DNA of 64,000 nucleotides, from positions 3,410,001 to 3,474,000 of the forward strand of contig NZ_BAAAWO010000001.1 of NCBI RefSeq assembly GCF_039535115.1, given 5' to 3'. Made by a program: the position numbers and the translations under genes. The stretch is from Paeniglutamicibacter sulfureus (GTDB lineage Bacteria; Actinomycetota; Actinomycetes; Actinomycetales; Micrococcaceae). How positions within the stretch are numbered: position 1 is the stretch's first letter; each line of letters begins with the position of its first letter. Below the pieces are notes generated by a model that saw only the letters and a list, made by a program, of their open reading frames with translations, ran no database searches and was not told the origin of the DNA. Shown here one piece after another: positions 33,192 to 41,055 of this stretch.

Positions 33192-35012
33192 TTACTCGGT
33201 GACCTGGAAGGCCAAGGTTTCGGTGAATTCACGGCCGTGCATGTCGGTGGCGGTGAACTCCGCGGTGTGCTCCCCGAGCGGGAGATCCGCAGACAGCTCG
33301 AGACGCCACAGGTGCATGGAGCGGTCGGCGAGTCCGCCGCCGTGGACGAACTGCTCCTGGATGGCCGCGGGGTCGGAATACTCGGCGCCGATGCGCGGGG
33401 TCTCTCCACTCATCTGCTGGGTGCGTACGGCCGCGACGGGTTGGCCGCCGTCGACCTTGACCTCGACGGAGGAGCCGGTGCTGCCCATCCAGAAATTGGC
33501 AGTCAGCCAAGCCTGGTCGGCAAGATCATCCTGAGACACCAACAGCGGTTCCTTCAGCTCGGGAGCGGAACCGCGCGGCAAGTCGATGTTCTCTTCGTAC
33601 CAAGCGCGGTACTTCGGCGTGTTCAGGCCCACGGACATCTGCCGGGCCCCATCGCCGCCTCGGATAGTGAAACGCTCGGTGACTTCCGTGTTCTTGATGT
33701 CGAGGGTCAGCACGCCTGGCGGGGTGCCGTCGCGCTGGACGGACGTCGGATAGCCTCCGTCCAGGACCCGGCCGCCGTACCAGTGGCCCGACACCGCGGG
33801 AACGGTCAAGTGGGTGAACGGCAGACCCGCCTCGCCGACCTCGTCGCGCCACCCGGCCATCAAATCGCCCTCGCGCAGGTTCTCCGCCATGTGCGTGTGC
33901 CCGCCCAGCGAGACGACCTCGCGGCCCTCAAGGATCTCGTAGATCTCCTTCAGCTGCTTCACGGTGTGCGAGTCGCTGTAGTAGAACTCGAGCAACGGGC
34001 TGTGGCCCGCCAACACGATGACCTTGTTCTTCGGGACCTGTGCGATGTCCGCGCTCAACCAGTCGAGCTGGCGCTCGCCGAGGCCGTAGGTGTAGCTGCT
34101 CTTCTTGGCGGGCACCTTCGTCGGGTACTCGATGTTGCTCAGCGCCACGACGTGCGCCTTGCCGGAGTCGTAGGAGTAGTACTCCGGCCCGAACTGGGCG
34201 CGGAAGGAGTCGAACTCGTGTTCCCCGTCAAGCGCGTCGAAGTCCAGGTCGTGGTTGCCGGGCAGGAAACGTGCGGGACCGTTGAGCATGGAGGTCAGCT
34301 CGCGGGTCTGGGTGAATACAGAGAGGTCGTCGCCCACCACGTCGCCGATGAACAGGGCGCCGCAACCGGCGTAGTCCTCGCGCGCGGCGAGATCCGCGAA
34401 TACGCCGTTGCGGGCGTACTCGACTTCCTTCTGGTTGTAGGTCTGGATGTCTGCGCCAATGGCGCAGTGCTGCTCGGGCGACTGGGTCAGCGTGCTTTGG
34501 GCCAGCGGGAAGTTGACCGCGTCCGGCAGGGCCCCGGTCGGGGCGATGCCGCCGAACTTCAGGGCCGGGGAGCCTTCGGGCAGGTGGTTGTAGAAGAACT
34601 GGGCGATGTTGTCCTCGTCGACAGGGACCTGGTAGCCGCGCGGCTGGGTGACGAACACCGTCATGTTGTCGAACGCCGGAAGTTCGTAGCGGCCGCTTGA
34701 ATCGGTTGTGGCGATCTCGCGTCCGTTGGACACGCTCACGCCGTTCAGGCCGGGCTCGTTGCCGTCGTGCCGGGAGTTCTTGTTCTTGTCGTCAAAGACG
34801 ACCCCGTTGAGCATTTCCTGGTTGTTGGTGCCGGTCGGCGCAACGACCTCGACGGCACCGCGGTAGACGGTTGCGTCCCAGTCGGGCTGGGTGGGGGCCG
34901 CGCCCGCGCTGGAGGAAAGCAGGGTGCCCGCGGTGGCCAGGACCAGGGCACCTGCCGCGATGGCCAGCGGCCGGACTGGTGGCTTCTTGGACGGATTGAT
35001 GAACGGCTTCAA
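33192..35012 (-). CDS. Secreted calcineurin-like metallophosphoesterase, copy 1
   Basis: Secreted enzyme of 606 residues with a signal peptide ending around SSSAGAAP. Domains in order: an N-terminal Ig/SdrD-like domain (VFDDKNKNSRHDGNEPGLNG, then a Tyr-rich strand region), a binuclear-metal phosphoesterase domain (GDVVGDDL, GNHDLDFD, AGHSPLLEF, LGGHTHMAENLREGD) and the C-terminal MetallophosC-type beta domain. The substrate is probably an extracellular phosphoester. Start TTG 35012 is chosen for the GGAAGG six bases upstream and because the signal peptide begins there. It is very similar to the next gene and shares order, signal type and terminator with it. Confidence 0.88.
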   Translation of the reverse strand: MKPFINPSKKPPVRPLAIAAGALVLATAGTLLSSSAGAAPTQPDWDATVYRGAVEVVAPTGTNNQEMLNGVVFDDKNKNSRHDGNEPGLNGVSVSNGREIATTDSSGRYELPAFDNMTVFVTQPRGYQVPVDEDNIAQFFYNHLPEGSPALKFGGIAPTGALPDAVNFPLAQSTLTQSPEQHCAIGADIQTYNQKEVEYARNGVFADLAAREDYAGCGALFIGDVVGDDLSVFTQTRELTSMLNGPARFLPGNHDLDFDALDGEHEFDSFRAQFGPEYYSYDSGKAHVVALSNIEYPTKVPAKKSSYTYGLGERQLDWLSADIAQVPKNKVIVLAGHSPLLEFYYSDSHTVKQLKEIYEILEGREVVSLGGHTHMAENLREGDLMAGWRDEVGEAGLPFTHLTVPAVSGHWYGGRVLDGGYPTSVQRDGTPPGVLTLDIKNTEVTERFTIRGGDGARQMSVGLNTPKYRAWYEENIDLPRGSAPELKEPLLVSQDDLADQAWLTANFWMGSTGSSVEVKVDGGQPVAAVRTQQMSGETPRIGAEYSDPAAIQEQFVHGGGLADRSMHLWRLELSADLPLGEHTAEFTATDMHGREFTETLAFQVTE

Positions 35013-35163
35013 GACGTGCCTTCCGGTGCGATTGGATTTTGGGCCGATCGGGGAACCGGCCTTGTCCAGCGTTTCAACGGCAGGTGAACGGCAAGCAGTG
35101 ATTGGGGGAGCGCCGGGTGGCATGGACGAGGCGACTCGCCGAAGGGAAGATTCCGAAAACGGC

Positions 35164-35201
35164 GGCGGTGCGCCGCAGCCCGAAGGCCGCGACGCACCGC
35201 C
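35164..35201 (-). terminator. Terminator hairpin after the second metallophosphoesterase gene
   Basis: GGCGGTGCG (35164-35172) and CGCACCGCC (35193-35201), 28 bp past the stop codon at 35229, the duplicate of the hairpin at 33127-33164. The sequence between hairpin and stop codon is also nearly identical in both places. Confidence 0.65.
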
Positions 35202-35228
35202 AGTGCGCTCAATGTGTGAAACCGGGTG

Positions 35229-37052
35229 TTACTCGGTGACCTCGAACGCCAAGGTCTGCGTGAATTCGCGTCCGTGCACGTCGGTCGCGGTGACCTCCGC
35301 GGTGTGCTCGCCGACGGCTAGGCCGGATGGCAGTTCCAGGCGCCACAGGTGCATGGAGCGGTCGGCGAGGCTGCCACCGTTGACCAGCTGCTCCTGAGCG
35401 GCCACCGGGTCTGAGTACTCGGCGCCAACCAGCGGGGCTTCGCCTTCCATCGCCTGGGTTCGGGTGGCTTCGGTGGATGCCGCGCCGTCGATGCTCACCT
35501 TGACGGTGGAGCCGGTGGAACCCATCCAGAAGTTGGTGGTCAGCCAGGTGTTGTTGGCCAAGTCGGACTTCGGCACGGACAGCGGGTTCTCGAACTCCGG
35601 GGCCTTGCCCTTGTTGGAAAGGTTCGCTTCGTACCAGTCGCGGTAGGCCGGGGTGTTCAGCCCCAGGGCCATCTGCACGGAGTCGTCTTCGCCGCGGACG
35701 GTGAAGCGCTCGACGACATCGGTGTTCTTGATGTCAAGGGTCAGCACGCCCGGGCGTCCGCCGTCGCGCTGCAGGGCGAGCGGGTAGCCGCTCTCGGCGT
35801 CGCGTCCCGAGTACCAGTCACCGGAGATCGCGCCGGCGGTGATGTGGGTGAAGGGCAGTCCGTCGATGCCGAAGATGTCATTCCAGCCTTCGAGCTTGTC
35901 GCCTTCGCGCATGTTCTCGATGCTGTGGGTGTGTCCGCCCAGCGCCACGACCTCGCGGCCCTTCAGCAGTTCGTAGATCTCGGCTACCTGCTTGACCTGG
36001 TGCTTGGCGCTTCCTTGGTCGGCGAAGTCGAGCAGCGGGATGTGCGCGGCCAGCACGATGACCTTGTTCATCGGCACCTGGGCAATGTCGTTGCGCAGCC
36101 ACTGAAGCTGTTGCTCGTCCAGGGCGCCGGTGTAGTCGCCCTTCGCTGCGGGCTGCTTGGTCGGGTACTCGACGGTGTTCAGCGCGACCACGTGGGCCTT
36201 GCCGGCGTCGTAGGAGTAGTACTCCGGGCCGAGGTTGGCCTTGAAGGTGTCAAACGCGTGTTCGCTGGTGGTCGAATCGAAGTCCAGGTCGTGGTTGCCG
36301 GGCAGGAAGCGGGCCGGGCCATTCAGGACGCTGGCCAGTTCGCGGGTCTGCGGGTAGAAGGAAAGGTCGTCGCCCACCACGTCTCCAATGAACAGGGCAC
36401 CGCAGCCCTCGTAGTCGGTGCGCTGGGCCAGGTCGGCGAAGGCGCCATTGCGGGCGTATTCGACCTCGTCCTGGTTGTAGGTCTGGATGTCGCCGCCGAT
36501 GAGGCAGTGCTGCTCGGGGGACTGGGTCAGCTGGCTCTTGGCCAGCGGGAAGTTCACTGCTTCCGGCAGTGCGCCGGTCGGGGCGATGCCGCCGAACTTC
36601 AGCTCCGGGGAGCCGGCGGGCAGGTGGTGGTAGGAGAACTGGGCGACATTGTTTTCGTCGACCGGTACCTGGTAGCCGCGCGGCTGCGTAACGAACACCG
36701 TCATGTTGTCAAAGGCCGGCAGCTCGTAGCGGCCCTTCGAATCGGTCTTTGTGACGTCGCGTCCGTTCGACACGGTCACGCCGTTCAGGCCGAGTTCTTT
36801 GGCGTCCTGCTTGGAGTTCTTGTTCTTGTCATCGAAAACGATTCCATCGATGGCCTCCTGGCCTGCGTCGCCGGTTGGCTTGACGACATCGACGGTGCCG
36901 CGGAAGGCAGCTGCGTCCCAGTCAGCCTTGACGGTGGCTGCGCTGGCGGCGGGGGAGAGAACGGATCCGGCGAACATGAGCGCCAGGGTTCCGGCGGCAA
37001 TGCCGAGGGGACGGGCATGGGCCTTCTTGGACGGTGGGGTGAACGACTGCAC
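35229..37052 (-). CDS. Secreted calcineurin-like metallophosphoesterase, copy 2
   Basis: Paralogue of the previous gene, 607 residues, signal peptide ending near SPAASAAT. Same domain order: Ig-like N-domain with VFDDKNKNSKQDAKELGLNG, metallophosphoesterase core (GDVVGDDLSFYPQ, GNHDLDFDS, LAAHIPLLDF, LGGHTHSIENMREGD) and C-terminal beta domain. One difference is in the third metal motif: A-A-H here, A-G-H in copy 1. Start GTG 37052 follows GGAGGTCGCTC. Each copy has its own upstream region, so they may be expressed separately. Lys/Gln-richer composition than copy 1 suggests the two have been diverging for some time. Confidence 0.88.
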   Translation of the reverse strand: MQSFTPPSKKAHARPLGIAAGTLALMFAGSVLSPAASAATVKADWDAAAFRGTVDVVKPTGDAGQEAIDGIVFDDKNKNSKQDAKELGLNGVTVSNGRDVTKTDSKGRYELPAFDNMTVFVTQPRGYQVPVDENNVAQFSYHHLPAGSPELKFGGIAPTGALPEAVNFPLAKSQLTQSPEQHCLIGGDIQTYNQDEVEYARNGAFADLAQRTDYEGCGALFIGDVVGDDLSFYPQTRELASVLNGPARFLPGNHDLDFDSTTSEHAFDTFKANLGPEYYSYDAGKAHVVALNTVEYPTKQPAAKGDYTGALDEQQLQWLRNDIAQVPMNKVIVLAAHIPLLDFADQGSAKHQVKQVAEIYELLKGREVVALGGHTHSIENMREGDKLEGWNDIFGIDGLPFTHITAGAISGDWYSGRDAESGYPLALQRDGGRPGVLTLDIKNTDVVERFTVRGEDDSVQMALGLNTPAYRDWYEANLSNKGKAPEFENPLSVPKSDLANNTWLTTNFWMGSTGSTVKVSIDGAASTEATRTQAMEGEAPLVGAEYSDPVAAQEQLVNGGSLADRSMHLWRLELPSGLAVGEHTAEVTATDVHGREFTQTLAFEVTE

Positions 37053-37283
37053 GAGCGACCTCCGGGTTGGGGGAAAACCTGCCGACTTATTCGTCGGCAC
37101 CTCCAACTTTCCAAGTGCAGGTGAATGGGGAACGGGGTTCGTGGTCCGGGAAGAGGTCCTGCCGGCAAAGACTCGCCCACGAATTCGTGAACACTGGGGC
37201 GGGCAATGTTCGTGCGATGTTTTTGCCATGGTTCCATGACGTCAACGTTCATGGGCGGGACGCGCGGAATCTATTGCGTGTTG

Positions 37284-38462
37284 CTATCCGAGGGTGGCGG
37301 GTTCGGCATGGCGACGGTTCCATGCTGTGTGGCCGAATGTCGCGGCCGTTGTCAGCAGCGCGCTGAGCAGCAGGCCGTAGCCGAAGATGGCGGCGTAGTC
37401 GCCCGTTTCGGCCAGGGTGGCCGTGGCGAAGTTTCCCAGCGAGCCGCCCAGGAACAGCGATGCGGCGAACAACGAGACGGTCGTCGCACGGGCCTGCGGT
37501 GCGACATCGGTGGCCCAACCCTGCATTGACGAGTGCATGACCGCGTTGGCGACGCCGATCAAGGTCGCCGTCACGGTGACCACCGCAGGTACCGGCCACA
37601 GCATGGAGATCCCGCAAGCCACCGTCAATACCGAGCCGCCGGCACAAATCAGCTGGGTCCGGGAGAAACGGTGCACCAATTTCTTCATCGCGCGGGCACC
37701 GAATATCACCCCCACGGCGTAGCCGGTGGCCAACAGCCCGGCAACCCCGATCCCCACGCCGGCGTGCTGAAGCGCCGGCACGATGTAGGTCAGCGCGCCG
37801 AGCAACACCATGCCCTCCATCAGGGCAATCACATAGACGCCAACCGCGGCTACGGTAAAGGCGCGGCGAAGCTGGAAGCGGCCGCGAACCACCGGAACTG
37901 CCGAAACCTTGGCCAACGCAAACAGGATTGCCGCAGCTCCCAGTGCAGGAATTCCAAAGACCAACCGCCAATCCAGGAAGGTCGCGACGGCTCCTGCTCC
38001 CAAGGTGGCCAGGGTCGCTCCCAGCGAGGAATAGATCTGCAGGTCCGAGAGCCCCCGGGCGCGGTCGATCCCCGTCCGGGTATCACCCAGCAGCGTGAGC
38101 AAGGTCGGATACAGCGCGCCGAACATGAAACCAGAGAAGGCCCTGGCCACCAGCAACGGCACGTATGAAATGAACAAGGTGCTCGCAACGGCGCCGAGAA
38201 CGGCCCCGATGAGTGCCAGACGCAGCACCGTCAGGCGACCAAAGCGGTCGCTGAGAAATCCCCACAAAGGTTGCCCGAAGGCGTAGAAAAGCGCATAGAC
38301 GGCGACCAGCTGGACGGCCTGGGACAAGGAGAGGTCAGTGAAAGTAGCCAGGGCGACGAGCATGGGCGGTGTGGCGAAACGGTCAAAGAATGCCAAGAAG
38401 CCGATGGAACGAAGTACCGGATCGGGTATTGCGCCCACTGATTCGGTGGAGTCCTCGGACAT
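37284..38462 (-). CDS. MFS transporter
   Basis: Transporter of 392 residues with 12 predicted helices. The A-motif GFLSDRFGRLTV lies between TM2 and TM3 and LLARAFSGFMFGALYPTLLTL-type TM4/5 region follows. It resembles YdhP/AraJ-like drug:H+ antiporters but the substrate cannot be read. It is transcribed on its own: the phosphoesterase start is 230 bp downstream, and the HicB remnant is divergent. Confidence 0.85.
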   Translation of the reverse strand: MSEDSTESVGAIPDPVLRSIGFLAFFDRFATPPMLVALATFTDLSLSQAVQLVAVYALFYAFGQPLWGFLSDRFGRLTVLRLALIGAVLGAVASTLFISYVPLLVARAFSGFMFGALYPTLLTLLGDTRTGIDRARGLSDLQIYSSLGATLATLGAGAVATFLDWRLVFGIPALGAAAILFALAKVSAVPVVRGRFQLRRAFTVAAVGVYVIALMEGMVLLGALTYIVPALQHAGVGIGVAGLLATGYAVGVIFGARAMKKLVHRFSRTQLICAGGSVLTVACGISMLWPVPAVVTVTATLIGVANAVMHSSMQGWATDVAPQARATTVSLFAASLFLGGSLGNFATATLAETGDYAAIFGYGLLLSALLTTAATFGHTAWNRRHAEPATLG

Positions 38463-38631
38463 ATGGTTATTCGTCCCTTTCCAAGCTCGATCCTCGCTAT
38501 ATGAAACCAGTTCGCTTGGAAGAAGGGAGGTTTGTGACGGCCTGCGGTACCTTTCGTGTGGGCGCGGCGGGACGGCTAGGCCATATCAGGTTGCCCAAGT
38601 GCTAGCAGCGATCGACAAAAGGAGTCGAAGG

Positions 38632-38981
38632 ATGCAAGTCGTCGCTAGTCCGCGCATTTCCCATTACCGCTATTGAGCTGAATGGTCGCCTGCAGACGAG
38701 GAATTTATTGCGACCGTTGCGGAATTTCCCTCATTGTCATGGCTGGACGACGATCAGCACGCGTCCCTTCGCGCATTGGAGAATCTCGTCGAAGGAGTCG
38801 TACGCGACCTTGAATTCAATGGCGAAGACGTGCCTGCACCGTTCTCCGAGCGTATGGTGGCAACCTCCGCGTTCGGGTCTCACCGGCCGAGCACCGGCGC
38901 CTTGTGGTCGAGGCCCAGAAGCAGGGCGCCTCGTTGAATCGGTTCCGGGGCTCGATCCTGGCTGCCCGGGGCCAACGCTAA
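38632..38981 (+). pseudogene. HicB-family antitoxin, inactivated by stop and frameshift
   Basis: ATG 38632 with GGAGTCGAAGG upstream opens a HicB-type frame: ISHYRY, then TGA at 38674-38676, then AEWSPADEEFIATVAEFPSL and LVEGVVRDLEFNGEDVPAPF. Near 38854 one base is missing; after shifting frame the gene continues NLRVRVSPAEHRRLVVEAQK, then GASLNR (the CopG-like DNA-binding end) to TAA 38979-38981. CGA to TGA and one deletion would explain both lesions. A short upstream frame (about 38506-38605, containing FVTACGTFRVGAAGRLGHIR) might be what is left of a toxin gene, but I cannot assign it. Confidence 0.8.
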
Positions 38982-39088
38982 GACTTCAAATGGGAACACA
39001 AACGTAGGAAACCATGAAGATGGTTGCCTACGCTTCAGGTAGACGTACTACTCCGTGGAGTACAACAGATTGGATTCCTTGCGACACC

Positions 39089-39355
39089 TCAGCGTCTAAA
39101 GATCCTGCCCAGGAAAGAGCGAATCCCGCCGCGGGAACCCAAATGGCCCTCAAGTTCCCACGGATCGGCAGCTGCGTCGGACAGCGTACCGTCCGCGCCG
39201 TAGAGGACATGCTTGGTACCCGGGCCCGGGATCTGGGCACCTGCCAAATTTGGGAGTCCGGGGCTTGACGCCGAACCGTGCAGCGCGGCAGGACCCATCC
39301 TGGAAGTACTGCCTGCGCTGCCTGCCGAGCGGGGACGTTTGTTTTTCATGTTCAT
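39089..39355 (-). CDS. Small hypothetical protein
   Basis: Product of 88 residues. ATG 39355 is preceded at 7 bases by AAAGGA and about 25 bp further by a -10-like TAGAAT, all of the expected form, and third positions are GC-rich. The protein starts basic (MNMKNKRPRSAGSAGS), continues Gly/Pro/Ala-rich and ends with WELEGHLGSRGGIRSFLGRI. No membrane segment, cysteine motif or recognised family. The leader-like N-terminus and Gly-rich middle leave a secreted or modified peptide possible, but there is no processing enzyme nearby. Confidence 0.5.
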   Translation of the reverse strand: MNMKNKRPRSAGSAGSTSRMGPAALHGSASSPGLPNLAGAQIPGPGTKHVLYGADGTLSDAAADPWELEGHLGSRGGIRSFLGRIFRR

Positions 39356-39960
39356 CACCAAGTCCTTTATCCGTACCCTAATTCTAGATTTTTTGTCCGT
39401 GTCGGAGCATGAATTCCGACAACATCTTTTGCCATCGGCATCGCGGGCTGCTGGGGCACTGCATCATTCGTCAGCCCTGGGCGGTTTGATTCCTGCCGGA
39501 CACAAAGTGAATTGCGAAGCCGGGTCTGGTGAATGTGTCACCGGCCCCAGCAGGAGAAGCCGTAGCGGATGGAGCGGAGGGCGGCTAGTTCCAAATTGAA
39601 GGCGAAAGGTGACGGTTCCTTGCGCCATATGACATCTCGAGGTCGACGAAGGGCGGAATCCGGCCCGGTGTGACGATGTGAAAGTCGCCAGACGACGTCA
39701 TGAGGCCTGAGGCAACCGACATATTACGGTCGTGTTTATTCGGCGGAATCAGGCTGTTTGAATCGATGAGTACCCATCCAGAGCGGCCGAGAGACCTGGC
39801 TTGTTGACGCCGCAGCAAGTTTACGGAGCAATCCGTGGATAGTGCTTCGGCCAGGACCGATGGAGATCTCGCGATTCCTCCCGCCGCCAGGACCTGCTGG
39901 CCATGGGACGGATTGTTTGTCGATTTCTTCGCCACCGAGATTGTTGAAGGAATGCGTTTC
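39356..39960. other. Gene-free 600-bp region before the importer operon
   Basis: Contains the promoter of the small minus-strand gene and whatever controls the importer operon. On the minus strand 39585-39800 one open frame reads protein-like (VLIDSNSLIPPNKHDRN, then SGDFHIVTPGRIPPFVDLE) and stops at 39585, but it has no start and no recognised family, so it may be another gene fragment. AT content is higher than in neighbouring genes. No regulator gene for the importer is found here. Confidence 0.35.
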
Positions 39961-41055
39961 ATGGAAAACACCAAATCCCACTCGGCATCGTCAGGCCGTG
40001 CGCTGCGCGGAGCGATTCTTAAGGGCGCGAGCCTGGCAGCCGCGCTGACCTTGATGGTCACCGGATGCTCGCTGAAGGAACCGGTGGCGACCGCCGCTCC
40101 GGTCGCCAGCCAACCAGGCACGGGGGCAGCGGGCGCTCCCGTTGCAGAAGCCGACTCCCTCGCCGGCGTCCCCTCGCTGGAAGGCAAGACGGTTGGAATC
40201 GCCGCGAAGGACATTGTCCACGACTACAGCCGCGTTATTTATGAGGAGCTCCAATCCCGAATTGAGGAACTCGGTGGCACGGTGATTGCAACCCAGGCCG
40301 AGGCAAAGGACGACAAGCACGTCAGCAACGTGGAAAACCTCGTCACGCAGCAGCCTGATGCGATCATCGTGATCCTCGGTGATGCCCAAACGCTCAGTCC
40401 CGCCCTGAAGAAGGTCGACGAGGCCGGGATCGCACTGTTCACCATAGATTTCCAGTCCGAGTACAGCAGCAACAACGTCACCGGAGACAACTGGTGGGTC
40501 GGCTCCACCGTTGCCCGCACCCTGGCCGAGGACATCGGGGGCAAGGGCAAGATCCTGGCCTTCAACGGTTTCCCCGGAGTGGCCCCGTGCCGCATCCGCT
40601 ACAGCGAACTCAAGGTGGTGCTCGAGGACTACCCGGGAATCGAAATCCTGAAGCCCGAGCTTCAGGACAAATACGAAGGCACCATCGAGGATGCCAAGAA
40701 GCAGGTCCAGGACCAGCTTCGCAGACTCCCCGCCGGGGAGATCGACGCCATCTGGAGTTGCTGGGACATCCCGCTGATTGGTGCGGCCCAGGCCGTCGAT
40801 TCGGCAGGCAGGGACGAAATCAAGCTCTACGGCGTCGACGCCGAACCCGGGGCACTTGACCTCATCGCGGACCCGGAAAGCTCCTACACCGTAACCGTTG
40901 CGCAGCAGACCAAGGCGATGGCAGCCAAGTCGGCTGCCAACGTTGCCCTCTTGCTCGGTGACCGAGCCGACGAGGTCCCCAACACCAGCTACCTGGCCCC
41001 CGTGTTCATCGACAAGTCCAACGTGAATCAGGTGCGCCTTGACCTCGGCATCTAA
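39961..41055 (+). CDS. Sugar-type ABC importer, substrate-binding lipoprotein
   Basis: Periplasmic-binding-protein type lipoprotein of 364 residues. The signal peptide ends in a lipobox (MVTGC, lipidated Cys near residue 34); the mature domain follows the Peripla_BP_4 plan: VGIAAKDIVHDYSRVIYEEL, ADAIIV-type strand QQPDAIIVILGD, LFTIDFQSEYSSNNVTGDNW and IWSCWDIPLIGAAQAV. This is the RbsB-like family that normally binds pentoses, hexoses, inositol or autoinducer-2. ATG 39961 is preferred over ATG 39952 because GAAGGA is correctly spaced only for the former. First gene of a long plus-strand operon. Confidence 0.88.
   Translation: MENTKSHSASSGRALRGAILKGASLAAALTLMVTGCSLKEPVATAAPVASQPGTGAAGAPVAEADSLAGVPSLEGKTVGIAAKDIVHDYSRVIYEELQSRIEELGGTVIATQAEAKDDKHVSNVENLVTQQPDAIIVILGDAQTLSPALKKVDEAGIALFTIDFQSEYSSNNVTGDNWWVGSTVARTLAEDIGGKGKILAFNGFPGVAPCRIRYSELKVVLEDYPGIEILKPELQDKYEGTIEDAKKQVQDQLRRLPAGEIDAIWSCWDIPLIGAAQAVDSAGRDEIKLYGVDAEPGALDLIADPESSYTVTVAQQTKAMAAKSAANVALLLGDRADEVPNTSYLAPVFIDKSNVNQVRLDLGI

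Noticed and set aside
38984..39088. Possible terminator or attachment site after the HicB remnant
   Set aside because: No convincing inverted repeat or direct repeat was found by eye.
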